Shown: one piece after another, positions 8,834 through 18,705 of the stretch
Position numbering within the stretch: the stretch's first letter is position 1
How the letters are laid out: each line of letters starts with the position of its first letter
Made by a program: the position numbers and the translations under genes
Assembly (NCBI GenBank): GCA_016935555.1
Contig: JAFGQR010000011.1
Span: 85,011-149,010, forward strand
From: Verrucomicrobiota bacterium
GTDB taxonomy: Bacteria; Verrucomicrobiota; Verrucomicrobiia; Limisphaerales; JAFGQR01
DNA: 64,000 nt
Direction: 5' to 3'
The notes under the pieces: generated by a model
The model's input: only the letters and a program-made list of their open reading frames with translations
Told to the model about the DNA's origin: nothing
Database searches by the model: none

Positions 8834-10789
8834 ATGAGCCACAACGCCAAAAGCCGGTCCCTGGAATTCCTCAATGTCGCCGACCAATTCAAGCTCGGCG
8901 TCCTGGTCACCGAATCGCCCCATCCGGTGACGGCCAACCTGAGCGACGTGGCGCGGGAAGACATCGCCGCCGGCCTGCGGCAGTTGTTCGAGGTGGACGA
9001 CGACGTGATCCGGAAATACGGCGAGTTCGCGCGGTCGGGGCGGGCGGCTGGCATGGCGCAGACGGTGTTGCAGGCGTTGGAAGGCGGGGGCAAGATCTTC
9101 TTCACGGGCTGCGGTTCGACCGGCCGGCTGAGCATCCAGCTGGTTTCCATCTGGCGGGATTTCTGGCAGCGGCAGCAGGCGCGCGGTTTGCGATGCGATC
9201 CAGGGCCGGGGGAGTGGGAGCAGCGGGCCTGGAGCGTGATGGCGGGCGGGGATTTCGCCCTGATCAAGGCGGTGGAGGGCTTCGAGGATTTCACCGCGTT
9301 TGGCAAGAAGCAGATCGCCGACTTGGGCGTGGCAAAGGGCGACGTGGTGTTCGCAATCACCGAGGGCGGCGAGACCTCCTTCGTCATCGGCACCGCGTGG
9401 AGAGGGGTGGAGGTCGGGGCGCGGGTGTTCTTCGTGTATAACAATCCGGACGACATTCTTTGCGACCATGTCCAGCGCAGCCGCGAAGTCATCCTCGATC
9501 CGCGCATTGAGAAGATCAATCTGACCACCGGACCCATGGCCATCACGGGGTCAACCCGGATGCAGGCGACCAGCATTCAGCTGGCGGTGGTGTTGACGGT
9601 GCTCGAGATGGTGCTGCGCGGGCTGATGGCGCGCCTGGAACCGGCCGGGCCGTGCGCGCTCGATCCGGCGGCGGTGCCGGGGGCGTTTCTCCGGCAACTC
9701 ACGTGGATGCACGCCGCATTGAAGGAAGTGGCCGGAGGCGGCCCGTTGGCGCGCCTGGTGGCCATGGAGGAATCGGTCTATCGTGCCGGCCGGCGCAACA
9801 ATTACTTCGCCAGCCGCTTCGGCATCGATGTGCTGACCGACACCACCGAGCGCTCCCCAACCTTCTGCACACCCCCGTTCCGCAAGTGGGACGACCCCGC
9901 CGCGGCGGAATCCTGGGCCTTCCTTTACGTTCCCAGCGCCGACACCCCCGGGGCCTGGCAACACATCCTCAAACGGCACCCCCAGTGCGTCGATTGGTCC
10001 GAAGACGACGTCCGCGCCCTCGTCGGCGAGGAGAAACTGTCCCAAACCATCCAAGTCGTCCGCAAGATCGGCGCCGCCGAACTGATGCGGTTCAAAATCG
10101 GCAGGGACGGCCTCGAACATCGTCCGCCGATGCCGGGCGGCAGCGCCGTGGTCATCCTGGACGAGAGCGAGTGTGGCGAGGGACTTGCGCCCGGCGGATT
10201 CTACCGGGAACAGCTCGAGGCTGCCCGCCGCGCCGGCGCCCACACCGCGATCCTCTGCGTGGCGCGGCAGGCGCCGCCCGAGGCCGCGCGCCCGTTTAGC
10301 ACGCGGGTGGCGACTCCGGAGATCACAAAGCCGGCGCCGGATTTCCATTCGAGGGTGGCGGACGAGTTGGCGCGGGTGGGGGACTGGGATCCGCAGTGCA
10401 TCCCCGTGTTGGTTCCGGTGCCGGAGACGGATTTCCTGCTGGACGGGGTGGCCCGGGTGGGATTGAAGCTTGTGCTCAACGCGCTGTCGACCTGCACCAT
10501 GGTGCGGCTGGGGCGGGTGATGGGCAACTACATGATCTGGGTGATGGCGAGCAACCTGAAGCTCATCGACCGCGCCACGCGATACATCCAGCACTTGACC
10601 GGGCTCGATTACCCGGCCGCCAACGAACTGCTGTTCGAATCGGTCGAATATGTCGAGCCGCGTTGGAAGGCGGACAAGGCGTATCCGCCGGTGGTGGGGC
10701 TTTCGGTCATGCGCCAGCGGCACGGATTGAGCCACGAACAGGCCGAAGCGCGCCTCATGGCCGAGCTGGCATCACCCCACCCGGCCTAG
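8834..10789 (+). CDS. MurQ/GckR-like double SIS-domain sugar-phosphate protein
   Basis: This 651-residue protein resembles N-acetylmuramate-6-phosphate etherase (MurQ) at its N-terminal half: TESPHPVTANLSD, TGCGSTGRLS (91-100) and TGPMAITGSTRMQATS match the MurQ signature order. MurQ itself is about 300 residues. Here a second SIS-like region follows, including GGSAVVILDESECGEG and NALSTCTMVRLGRVMGNYM, so the overall layout is closer to the glucokinase regulatory protein family. MurQ removes the lactyl ether of MurNAc-6-P; the long homologues bind or sense sugar phosphates, so the exact reaction here is not settled. The start is the ATG at 8834. Confidence 0.8.
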   Translation: MSHNAKSRSLEFLNVADQFKLGVLVTESPHPVTANLSDVAREDIAAGLRQLFEVDDDVIRKYGEFARSGRAAGMAQTVLQALEGGGKIFFTGCGSTGRLSIQLVSIWRDFWQRQQARGLRCDPGPGEWEQRAWSVMAGGDFALIKAVEGFEDFTAFGKKQIADLGVAKGDVVFAITEGGETSFVIGTAWRGVEVGARVFFVYNNPDDILCDHVQRSREVILDPRIEKINLTTGPMAITGSTRMQATSIQLAVVLTVLEMVLRGLMARLEPAGPCALDPAAVPGAFLRQLTWMHAALKEVAGGGPLARLVAMEESVYRAGRRNNYFASRFGIDVLTDTTERSPTFCTPPFRKWDDPAAAESWAFLYVPSADTPGAWQHILKRHPQCVDWSEDDVRALVGEEKLSQTIQVVRKIGAAELMRFKIGRDGLEHRPPMPGGSAVVILDESECGEGLAPGGFYREQLEAARRAGAHTAILCVARQAPPEAARPFSTRVATPEITKPAPDFHSRVADELARVGDWDPQCIPVLVPVPETDFLLDGVARVGLKLVLNALSTCTMVRLGRVMGNYMIWVMASNLKLIDRATRYIQHLTGLDYPAANELLFESVEYVEPRWKADKAYPPVVGLSVMRQRHGLSHEQAEARLMAELASPHPA

Positions 10790-10906
10790 CCTGCGCCATC
10801 ACCCTGTCATCCGAACAACACCGCCAAGAGTTCCGCGCCTGCGGGACGGCTTTCATTGCTGGACACGGAACGATCGCCTACCCCCAACGGTCGACTTCCT
10901 GACGCG

Positions 10907-11563
10907 TTACTTCACGATGCCGGTGCCGGTTCCCTTGAGCAGCGAGCTGAACTTCCCGATCGCGGCGGCGCGGGAGTGAACCTGGAGCTTCTCGTAAATA
11001 CGGCGGATGTAGGTTGCCACCGTGGGAACGCTGATGGCGAGGCGCTCGGCGATTTCCTTGTTCACGTAGCCTTCGGCCAGAAGGCGAAGGATTTCCTGTT
11101 CCCGGGCCGACAGCACCTCGACGCCAGGCGGCGTCGGCGCCGTGGACTGGAAGAATTGGACCACCTTGCGCGCGATGGAACTGCTCATGGGCGAGCCGCC
11201 GCGATGCACCTCCTCCAGCGCCGCCTTGAGCCGAGGGGGGTCCACTCGTTTGAGCAGGTAACCGGATGCGCCCGCGGCGAGCGCATCGAAGATGTGCTCG
11301 GTGTCACCGTAAACGGTCACCATGACAAACTGGGTGTTCGGGAGCTTGGGCTTCAATTGGCGGACGCACTCGATGCCCGTGCGGTCGGGCAGGTTGATGT
11401 CCATCAGCACCACGTCCGGCCGCAGGTCCGGGAGTGTCGCCAGGGCTTCGGCAGCGTCGCCGCATTGCGCCACGCACCGGCACTTGGCCAGCTCGCCAAT
11501 CCAGCCGGCGAAGATTTCGCGTGTGGCGGGATCGTCTTCCACGATCGCCACCGAGATGAACAT
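10907..11563 (-). CDS. NarL/FixJ-family response regulator
   Basis: This 218-residue regulator has a receiver domain at residues 3-120 (acid pocket D10-D11, phospho-acceptor D55 in LMDINLPD, T83, K105 in LLKR) and a LuxR-type helix-turn-helix at about 150-208 (LSAREQEILRLLAEG and ERLAISVPTVATYIRRIYEKL). The ATG at 11563 starts right at the first strand (MFISVAIVEDD). It lies just downstream of a HisKA_3 sensor kinase on the same strand, its evident partner. A 15-bp sequence between the two genes (11597-11611) is repeated inverted upstream of the kinase, a candidate site for this protein. Confidence 0.93.
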   Translation of the reverse strand: MFISVAIVEDDPATREIFAGWIGELAKCRCVAQCGDAAEALATLPDLRPDVVLMDINLPDRTGIECVRQLKPKLPNTQFVMVTVYGDTEHIFDALAAGASGYLLKRVDPPRLKAALEEVHRGGSPMSSSIARKVVQFFQSTAPTPPGVEVLSAREQEILRLLAEGYVNKEIAERLAISVPTVATYIRRIYEKLQVHSRAAAIGKFSSLLKGTGTGIVK

Positions 11564-11596
11564 GTGTGACAGATTAGCAGCTGGATTGTGGGTCGG

Positions 11597-11611
11597 CATG
11601 TCGTCTGATCA
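11597..11611. promoter_or_regulatory. 15-bp inverted-repeat element, copy 1
   Basis: CATGTCGTCTGATCA lies 34 bases upstream of the response-regulator start and overlaps the kinase stop codon. The exact reverse complement occurs at 13471-13485 upstream of the kinase. After the shared 15 bp both copies continue with a similar GACAA stretch. This is a candidate operator for the adjacent LuxR-type regulator; binding is an inference. Confidence 0.45.
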
Positions 11612-13405
11612 AATGACAATCTGGGCGCCGGGAGAATTCGGGGATCGGACATGAGTCTCGTCCACGGGTATGGACAGGGCGATGCGAGTGCCGCGCCCCG
11701 GGGCGGACTCCAGCGAGACGTGGCCGCCCAGGGACTCGATTCTCCCCCTCACGCCGGCCAGTCCATGGCGGTATCGGCCGGAGGGGGACACGGGAGGAGT
11801 GGGGACGGCAGAGGTCTCAAAACCGCGCCCATTGTCTTCGATGGCCAGGTGAAAACTGGCCGATCCGCATTCCAACCGCAGGTGGACTTCGGTGGCGTTG
11901 GCGTGTCTGACCACGTTGTGCAGCACCTCTTTGGTGGCAAGGAACACATTGTGACGCAGCCCGGCGGCCAAAGTCCACGTGGGCAGTTGCATGGGCGCAT
12001 GAATGCGGACGCGGATTCCGGCCGCTCCCAGAAACTCCTCGGCGAAGGATGTCAGGTAGTTGATCAGGCTCTCGGTGGTGTCATGGCGGGGGCTGACCGC
12101 CCAAACGATTTCGTCGAGTTTCTGCGTGAGCGCAAGCACCGCGCTGCGGATGCGGTGGACACCATCCGACGCCGCGTGATCAGGCGTCATCTTGCGAATC
12201 ACGCTCTGGCTCAGCAGATTGATGTGGGTCAGGCTCGCGCCCAAATCGTCGTGGATGTCCTGAGCGATGCGCAGCCGCTCCCGTTCAAGCCATCGATAAT
12301 GCTCCACCTGTCTGAGGCGCATCGCCATCCGCCGATGCGTCAGGGTCCACACCATTAATGCAATCCCTGCCGCTGCAAGCAACAGAATCGACACGACAAA
12401 TGCCGGCCGCTTCCAGAGCGCTTGGGGGATCACGATGGTGAGCGCCAGTTCGCGTCCAACGGGTGCGCCCAACGGCGTCGCCGTTCGCACCCGGAACACG
12501 TAATGACCCGGGGCCAGCGGGTTGAAGGTGGCCCGGCTGCGCTCTCCGATCCCCACGGAAAAGGCCTCCCGCCAGCTCAGGGTCAGCGTGTCCCCAGCCC
12601 GCGCCTGGCTTCCCAACGGCACCTCCGACTGCCACGTGGCGGATATCCGCACGTCGTCGTCCCGGATCGCCAGCGCGCGGCCCTTGGCCGGAGGGGGCAG
12701 TGTGAGCACCTGCGCCATTCGGCTCCCGAACCCGCTGCGCCGCCAATAGCGCGGGTCGCCTGTCGGCTCGTCCAGGGATTCCCCTTCCTCAATATGCGGG
12801 TCCGGCCAAATGTTCTGCGCCTGGCCCGCGGCATTCGGCAGCCACGCACGGAAGTCCGTGATGGCCGCGCAACCAAGCACCGTCCAGTTCTCAGCCGTCA
12901 GCAGCACCTGCAATCGGTCCGCGTCCAACGGAAGCACATGGGATTCACGCCGCAGGCTGAACTCGGATTGCTCCAGGCTCCCGCGCCAGCCGTCCGACTG
13001 CCCGGTCAGCGTAAATCGTTGATGCGAAAGAACGCGATTCGAGGCGTCCAGGATCATGATCATCAGTTGCATGTGCGCCCGCTGCATTTGGCCGCCGGCC
13101 TCCTGCCATTCCGGGTCGTAGCCTTCCAGCTTGCGCAACAGCCGAAGCGGCTGATTCGCCGCCGAATCAATCGGCCCGTAGCTGATTTCAAGACGATCCG
13201 GTTTGGGCAGCCGCAGGGACATGGTCCCGCTGGTGTTTGTGGTCCACGGACCGTCCACCTTGATTCCGCCGACGCGCACGACGACAATCTTGCAGAGTAG
13301 TTCATCGGAGGCGACGGTCGCCGCAGGGGCGAATGCCACGGCGCCGAGCCACAAGCCCACTATCCACCTGCCGGCCAACGGTGACTTGTGCGTGTCGGTC
13401 GCCAC
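11609..13405 (-). CDS. membrane sensor histidine kinase (HisKA_3 type)
   Basis: This sensor kinase pairs with the downstream LuxR-type regulator. It has an N-terminal export segment (RWIVGLWLGAVAFAPAAT), then a periplasmic region with Y_Y_Y-like beta-sandwich pieces (KLEGYDPEWQEAG, FNPLAPGHYVFRVRT), one transmembrane helix (AFVVSILLLAAAGIALMVW), the phospho-acceptor motif AQDIHDDLGASLTH and an HATPase domain ending with NGRGFE and GLAGVRGRIESLGG. No beta-propeller repeats are present, unlike hybrid two-component sensors that carry this Y_Y_Y domain. The reading frame extends to 13489, but that start is TTG and would place the repeated 15-bp element inside the gene; GTG 13405 is preferred. The ligand is unknown. 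Confidence 0.85.
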   Translation of the reverse strand: MATDTHKSPLAGRWIVGLWLGAVAFAPAATVASDELLCKIVVVRVGGIKVDGPWTTNTSGTMSLRLPKPDRLEISYGPIDSAANQPLRLLRKLEGYDPEWQEAGGQMQRAHMQLMIMILDASNRVLSHQRFTLTGQSDGWRGSLEQSEFSLRRESHVLPLDADRLQVLLTAENWTVLGCAAITDFRAWLPNAAGQAQNIWPDPHIEEGESLDEPTGDPRYWRRSGFGSRMAQVLTLPPPAKGRALAIRDDDVRISATWQSEVPLGSQARAGDTLTLSWREAFSVGIGERSRATFNPLAPGHYVFRVRTATPLGAPVGRELALTIVIPQALWKRPAFVVSILLLAAAGIALMVWTLTHRRMAMRLRQVEHYRWLERERLRIAQDIHDDLGASLTHINLLSQSVIRKMTPDHAASDGVHRIRSAVLALTQKLDEIVWAVSPRHDTTESLINYLTSFAEEFLGAAGIRVRIHAPMQLPTWTLAAGLRHNVFLATKEVLHNVVRHANATEVHLRLECGSASFHLAIEDNGRGFETSAVPTPPVSPSGRYRHGLAGVRGRIESLGGHVSLESAPGRGTRIALSIPVDETHVRSPNSPGAQIVI

Positions 13406-13470
13406 AACGTCAGTCTGCGACGGAAGCAGCCGGACAGGCAATCCCCATGTTCGATCCGGCTGTTGTCCTC

Positions 13471-13485
13471 TGATCAGACGACATG
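13471..13485. promoter_or_regulatory. 15-bp inverted-repeat element, copy 2
   Basis: TGATCAGACGACATG is the exact reverse complement of 11597-11611. It sits in the divergent region between the sensor kinase (start about 66 bases away, if GTG 13405 is used) and the secreted beta-helix gene at 13623, so it could act on both. The site is visible in the sequence; its function is inferred. Confidence 0.45.
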
Positions 13486-13622
13486 ACAACCGGGGAACAG
13501 CTCGCTTGAATACCCGCTATGAGAAGGGTCATGCGGCCAATGCGATTGACCCGGCAGGCACGGGTCCCGCGGGGGCAACGACGTGAACTGAAAGTCTACT
13601 TCTGGCAAACCCAACAAACACC

Positions 13623-15869
13623 ATGAGAACACTCGGAAAACTGCTGTTCGGGGCGGTTCTTGGCGCCATGCTCCATCACGGCGCCAGCGCTGACATCATC
13701 ACGGTCAACACTGCGGACAACACCGACTTTGGCGTCGGGAAGACAAACCTGTGGCTGGCCATCACTGTGGCCAATACCAACGGACAATCCGCCAACACGA
13801 TTCAGTTCAATATTCCCGGCGCGGGGCCGCATCACCTCGTCACGCCGCAACTCAGCACAAATTCGCTGGCCGGTGGCTATCCGATCATCACAAACCACAA
13901 CCTGACCATCGACGGCTACAGCCAGCCGGGGGCGCTGCCCAACACGAACACCATCCTGGGCAGGAACACGGCGGTGCTTAAGATCGTGATTGATTCCCGT
14001 GAGGCTCATTACGCCACGGATCCGAGGGTGGGCGCCACCACGATGGATTATTCCCTCATCACCGGCAAGACGTATGGGAACTCGACCGATGGCTACGCCG
14101 GTTTCGAGTTCATTGACGCAGCCCAGATCGGGATTTTCGACGCGACCAACATCACCATCAAAGGCCTTTGCTTCCTGAATGACTTTGCTCCGATTGACGA
14201 CGGTTTGGGTGTGGCCTCGATTGCCTTGGGGGCTGACTATCCAACCAACCTTTGTGTTGTGGAACATTTCCGTCATTTCTATCCCGACTACAACCTCCAT
14301 GTGGCGGGGTGCTGGTTCAATCTGATGCCCGATGGCACCACGGTGGTGGATGGCGGTTACAACGCCGTCCGGGTTCAACGCCACCGGGCGGAGTCGAACA
14401 ACAGCTATACCCGTGGCCGCTGGTCGCCCAGCGCCGTGACGATCGGCGTGGCACAGAACAGCCTCAATCCGCGCGCCGAGTTCAACATCATCATGAGCCA
14501 GGTCCAGGGCACCGCCCTCCAGGGAGAGCGGAACCGTTACTGCGGCAACTTTTTCAACGTGCTCGCGGATGGCATTCACCAGTATTTTCCGGACCCCCAG
14601 CGGTATCCCGGTGACCCGCTCACGAGCTACGTGCCCACGACGGCCTTCATCGGCGGATGTTACGCCGGCTACGGCGTCATTGGCACGGACGGCGACGGGG
14701 TGAACGATGTCGAGGAAAGGAACGTGTTCGCCGGGCTGCCCCGCAAGCGGAGCAATGCCTGCGCCCAGATCGACCACCAGTCCGGGTCTTATCACGTCAA
14801 AGTGGCCGGCAATTACATTGGCGTCGCCGTTGATGGGGTGACCCGCTGGACGAACAGCACCAGCGCCTTCCGGTTCAGCAACCGGCCTGATACGCCGACT
14901 AACTGCGTGTTCGGCTCCGAGTTCGACGGTGTCAGCGACGACCTCGAAGCCAACGTCATCTGCAACAACTGGCCGCTGGATTACTGGTTCGAGTATCCCG
15001 AGTTCGAACCGGACCTCATGTTGTACTACGCCCATCAACTTTCCCCGAGGTATCAGCCCGGCGCCCCACCTGAAGTCATGAACTGGGACTCGATTGTGGG
15101 GGCGTTTGACTACTCCTTCCGGGGCAACAAGCTGGTCAACAACTTCACCGCGCCTCACAGCCCGTTCTCGGCGTCCAGAGACCGAAGCAGCGAGCCCTGG
15201 TATTTTCCAAGTTACACGAATGTGATTGCCAGCTCTCCGTTCACAGCCCCGAATGGAACGGCCGAAGAAGGCGCCACCAACTTCGTCACCGTGCTGGATC
15301 CCAGCAGTTCCACCCGCCGGTTGAGGGGCACCTTCCCGTTGGGCATCGATCCGCGCACCAATGTCATTGTTGACGTCTATGTGGCCAACGAGGAGGGACT
15401 CGTCAACGGCGCGAAATTCCAGACCCTCACCAATATCCTGCCGGTCTGGGCTCAGGGCGAAACCACGCTGGCCTACAACTTCGAAGCGGACGCGGCCGCC
15501 GACCTGAACCCCCTCCCGGGCGCCTTTATCTTCGACATCTCGCCTTACAACATCCCGGCAGGCACCAAAGTGACGGTGACCGCCTCCTACGCCCAGGCCG
15601 GCGAGCTGGGCAAGTACATGGCCGCCATGCACACCAGCCGATTCTCGTTGCCCGTCACCTTGAACGCCGCCAGCTCGATTTCCATCACATCCATCGTCGA
15701 TAACGGCGACGGAACGGGCACGATCACTTGGACCGGCGGGGACACGCCTTACGTCGTCGAGGAATCCACCGATCTCGGGTCCGGAGTCTGGACGCCGGTC
15801 GCACTCGTCGACACCCCCACCATCACAGGGCCCATCGGCCAGGCCGCGGCCTTTTACCGAATCCGATAA
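13623..15869 (+). CDS. secreted beta-helix-like protein with C-terminal S-x-D-L/FYR module
   Basis: This 748-residue exported protein has a signal peptide (MRTLGKLLFGAVLGAMLHHGASA) and a long region rich in Asn, Thr and short beta strands (ITVNTADNTDFGVG, PIITNHNLTIDGYSQPG, NITIKGLCFLND), typical of right-handed parallel beta-helix or Choice-of-anchor-type surface proteins. A Ca-binding-like DGDGVND occurs mid-protein. It ends with VVEESTDLGSGVW...AAFYRIR, the C-terminal module also found on the subtilase near 40.3 kb. G+C is near 62%, below its neighbours. It is divergent from the two-component kinase and may be one of its targets. No catalytic function is recognised. Confidence 0.7.
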   Translation: MRTLGKLLFGAVLGAMLHHGASADIITVNTADNTDFGVGKTNLWLAITVANTNGQSANTIQFNIPGAGPHHLVTPQLSTNSLAGGYPIITNHNLTIDGYSQPGALPNTNTILGRNTAVLKIVIDSREAHYATDPRVGATTMDYSLITGKTYGNSTDGYAGFEFIDAAQIGIFDATNITIKGLCFLNDFAPIDDGLGVASIALGADYPTNLCVVEHFRHFYPDYNLHVAGCWFNLMPDGTTVVDGGYNAVRVQRHRAESNNSYTRGRWSPSAVTIGVAQNSLNPRAEFNIIMSQVQGTALQGERNRYCGNFFNVLADGIHQYFPDPQRYPGDPLTSYVPTTAFIGGCYAGYGVIGTDGDGVNDVEERNVFAGLPRKRSNACAQIDHQSGSYHVKVAGNYIGVAVDGVTRWTNSTSAFRFSNRPDTPTNCVFGSEFDGVSDDLEANVICNNWPLDYWFEYPEFEPDLMLYYAHQLSPRYQPGAPPEVMNWDSIVGAFDYSFRGNKLVNNFTAPHSPFSASRDRSSEPWYFPSYTNVIASSPFTAPNGTAEEGATNFVTVLDPSSSTRRLRGTFPLGIDPRTNVIVDVYVANEEGLVNGAKFQTLTNILPVWAQGETTLAYNFEADAAADLNPLPGAFIFDISPYNIPAGTKVTVTASYAQAGELGKYMAAMHTSRFSLPVTLNAASSISITSIVDNGDGTGTITWTGGDTPYVVEESTDLGSGVWTPVALVDTPTITGPIGQAAAFYRIR

Positions 15870-15955
15870 CCCGTCGTGGCTCAAAGAACGCGCCGCATCG
15901 TCGGACAGAATCGACGCGCAATGCGCGATGAGTGTCATTGGATTCGAGATAGACC

Positions 15956-16735
15956 ATGGAACATCAAATGGACAACAGTTGGCGACGGGACGGCCCTGGA
16001 GGCGGCCTCGGTTTCACGTTGATTGAGTTGCTGGTGGTCATCGCCATTATCGCCATTCTGGCTGGCCTGCTTCTGCCGGCCCTGGCCAAGGCCAAGGAAC
16101 GGGGCCAACGAACCCGATGCATCAACAACGTGAGACAACTCCTGTTGGCCGAGCATATGTACCTGACCGACAGCGAGGACCGGCTTGCACCCCCCAACAC
16201 CGGCGGCGAGGCCAGCCTGATGATGACCACCCTGCCCGTCGGCTGGCTCTACAAGCCGGGCAAGGTCATCAACAGGAACCCCACCGACCCCGATGGAGAC
16301 ATCTACGGCCCCACGCTGGGCCTGTTCTATCCCTATTTCACCTCCAAGGCGATCTACCTGTGTCCCTCCCACAGAACCAACTTCGCCTCGTGGACACAAT
16401 GCCGGGTCAAATTCACCAGCTACGTGATGAGTTCCTATGTCGGCATCGGCGGGACAACCCCCAGCGTCGCCAAAGACGGCAAAACCTACACCCTCAGCGC
16501 ATTCCACCCCGACAGCATGATCCTTTGGGAAACCGACGAGACCAAACCGCAGTATTGGAATGACGGAGGCAGCGACCCGTCCGAGGGCCTTACGCGCCGG
16601 CACGGCGATGGCGCGATCATGGGCATTCTCGATGGGCGCGTCGAATTCATCAAATGGAACCAGCACCAAGAATTGCTCCACGACCCCGAGAAAAACATCC
16701 TTTGGTGCTCCCCGGACACTCCCAACGGACGCTGA
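15956..16735 (+). CDS. prepilin-type N-methylation protein with H-X9-DG motif
   Basis: This 259-residue type II pseudopilin-like protein has the leader [21 protein letters not shown], in which cleavage before F and the conserved Glu at +5 are those of prepilin peptidase substrates. A hydrophobic helix follows (to [13 protein letters not shown]). Near the C-terminus the motif [12 protein letters not shown] has the H-X9-DG spacing of the large family amplified in Planctomycetes and Verrucomicrobia. These proteins probably form or decorate secretion-type pseudopili, but individual roles are unknown. The start is the ATG at 15956; the ATG at 15968 is also possible. Confidence 0.88.
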   Translation: MEHQMDNSWRRDGPGGGLGFTLIELLVVIAIIAILAGLLLPALAKAKERGQRTRCINNVRQLLLAEHMYLTDSEDRLAPPNTGGEASLMMTTLPVGWLYKPGKVINRNPTDPDGDIYGPTLGLFYPYFTSKAIYLCPSHRTNFASWTQCRVKFTSYVMSSYVGIGGTTPSVAKDGKTYTLSAFHPDSMILWETDETKPQYWNDGGSDPSEGLTRRHGDGAIMGILDGRVEFIKWNQHQELLHDPEKNILWCSPDTPNGR

Positions 16736-16922
16736 CCCCCGGTTGCCCTGGTCCCAGCCCGCGTGTGTCGCACGTCGCTGCCCCAAACCCCAAAAACGTC
16801 GCGACGGCGTCCGAACACGCTTTGGCCGGCCGGGGGCAAGGACTGAAATGAAGGGAATGCCTGCGGCGGGAAATCGTTGACGGACGAAATGGCTTCCCCA
16901 TGCTACTGCTATTCGCGCTCGC

Positions 16923-18347
16923 ATGAACACGACGGTCCATCATTGCTATGCCTGCGCCGCCGCCGCCTGGCTGTCGCTCGCCGCCATGCCAGCACAGCCC
17001 GCTCCCTACAACGTCGTCCTCATTCTCGCCGACGACCTCGGCTGGGCGGACTTGGGCTGCTACGGCGCGGACTTGCACCAGACCCCCCACATCGATCAAC
17101 TGGCGCGCGACGGCGTGCGCTTCACCCAAGCCTATGCGATGCCGGTCTGTTCCCCGACGCGCGCCGCTCTCCTCACCGGCCGGCACGCCGCCCGGTTGCA
17201 CATGACAATCTGGCGCGAAGGCGCGTTGAAGCCCGCCCAGAACCATCCCTTGCTCCCGGCACCGGCCATCGCGGACCTCCCGCTTGCCGAGGTGACCCTG
17301 GCCGAGAAGCTCAAGGCCGCCGGCTATCTCACCTTCCACGTCGGCAAGTGGCACCTGGGCGACGCCGGACATTCGCCCGAAACCCAGGGGTTCGACGTGA
17401 ACATCGGCGGCACCCACTGGGGCGCTCCGCCCACTTACTTCCATCCGTTCCGAGGTGAATTCGGCCAGGCACGTGAGTTCCGTTACGTCCCCGGACTGGG
17501 GCCGGGCAAGCCCGGCGATTACCTCGATGATCGCCTCACGGACGAGGCCCTCGAGTGGATCGACACCGCGGGCGACCGCCCGTTTTTTCTCAATTTGTGG
17601 TTTCACCTGGTGCACACCCCCATCGAGGGCAAAACCAACCTCGTCGAAACATGCCGTGCCAGAATCGAACCCGGTATGAACCATCAGAACCCGGACTATG
17701 CGGCCATGGTCCAGACGATGGACCAGAACGTGGGGCGCGTGCTCCAGCGACTCGAGCAACGCCGGCTCCGGAATCGCACGCTCGTGATCTTCGCCTCGGA
17801 CAATGGCGGCTATACCAACCAGCACCGCGGCCGGCCTGTCACCAGCAACGCCCCCCTCCGCTCCGGCAAAGGCTCCCTTTACGAAGGCGGCATCCGCGTG
17901 CCCCTGATCGTTCGCCTGCCCGGTATGACGCCGCCCGGCGGCGTTTGCGAGGAACCGGTGATGTGTACCGACTGGTTCCCCACCATTGCCGAGGTGTGCG
18001 GGCTGGCTGCCACGAGGCCGCCCGCCCCGGCTGGGCCGCTGGATGGCCAAAGCCTCGTGCCGCTCCTCCGCCAGCCCAACGCGCATCTCAACCGCGATGC
18101 GCTCTTCTTCCACTACCCGCATTACTACACAACGACCACGCCCGCCAGCGCCGTGCGTGCGGGCGACTGGAAGTTGCTCGAGTATTTCGAGGACAACCAC
18201 CTCGAGCTTTACCATCTCCGTGACGATGTGGGGGAGCGGCACAACCAGGTCGCCAGCCAGCCCCATCGCGCCGCCCAATTGCGCGCCCGGCTCCACGCCT
18301 GGCGCACCGAAGTCGGCGCCCGGTTGCCCTCTCGACGCCCCAAGTAG
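16923..18347 (+). CDS. exported sulfatase (arylsulfatase A-like)
   Basis: This 474-residue sulfatase has a signal peptide (residues 1-26, ending AAMPAQPAP). Metal ligands start in LILADDLGW (D37-D38), and the formylglycine motif is C76-S-P-T-R with AALLTG after it, so C76 is matured by a formylglycine-generating enzyme. HVGKWHLG and DNGGY, further active-site motifs, are present. The C-terminal subdomain (GDWKLLEYFEDNHLELYHLRDD) is complete. Such enzymes remove sulfate esters from algal or host polysaccharides. Nearby glycoside-hydrolase-like genes fit a polysaccharide-degrading lifestyle. The specificity cannot be assigned. Confidence 0.93.
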   Translation: MNTTVHHCYACAAAAWLSLAAMPAQPAPYNVVLILADDLGWADLGCYGADLHQTPHIDQLARDGVRFTQAYAMPVCSPTRAALLTGRHAARLHMTIWREGALKPAQNHPLLPAPAIADLPLAEVTLAEKLKAAGYLTFHVGKWHLGDAGHSPETQGFDVNIGGTHWGAPPTYFHPFRGEFGQAREFRYVPGLGPGKPGDYLDDRLTDEALEWIDTAGDRPFFLNLWFHLVHTPIEGKTNLVETCRARIEPGMNHQNPDYAAMVQTMDQNVGRVLQRLEQRRLRNRTLVIFASDNGGYTNQHRGRPVTSNAPLRSGKGSLYEGGIRVPLIVRLPGMTPPGGVCEEPVMCTDWFPTIAEVCGLAATRPPAPAGPLDGQSLVPLLRQPNAHLNRDALFFHYPHYYTTTTPASAVRAGDWKLLEYFEDNHLELYHLRDDVGERHNQVASQPHRAAQLRARLHAWRTEVGARLPSRRPK

Positions 18348-18420
18348 ATTTGTGGAGCGACTGCGGCGCGGCGTCCGCGGAGACCGGCGCGAGCAGCCTG
18401 CCGTGCGCACGTGGAGGCGC

Positions 18421-18705
18421 CTGCTTTCTTTCGACCGCGTAAAGACATGCGTGGCAGAGGGGAAAGGTGAGTCATGGGAACAGTTTTGCGACCGGCGGAA
18501 GGACTGGGGACGTGACGTGGCGCTCTACCTTGGACGGCGACACTGCGGGTTGACGCTTCCGGAACTGGGAGCAGCAGCCGGCGGTTTGAGCGGGGCGGCG
18601 ACAGCCAAGGCGGTGCGCCGAATGGAGCAGAGGTTGCAACGGGACCGAACACTGGGGATGATCGTTGAGAAGATGGAGGCAACGATGTGTATTGTCCAGA
18701 CATGA
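18421..18705 (+). pseudogene. C-terminal relic of a REP-associated tyrosine transposase (RAYT)
   Basis: The frame ending at 18705 encodes roughly 94 residues matching the C-terminal DnaA-like helix-turn-helix part of RAYTs: ESWEQFCDRRKDWGRDVALYL, RHCGLTLPELGAAAGG and AKAVRRMEQRLQRDRTL. The catalytic HUH half (HxH and Tyr motifs) is absent, and the upstream bases read into unrelated sequence, so the gene has been truncated. The stop codon and the bases after it form part of a short repeat copied about 58 bases further on. The fragment lies between the sulfatase and the giant membrane gene and is unlikely to be functional. Confidence 0.65.
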
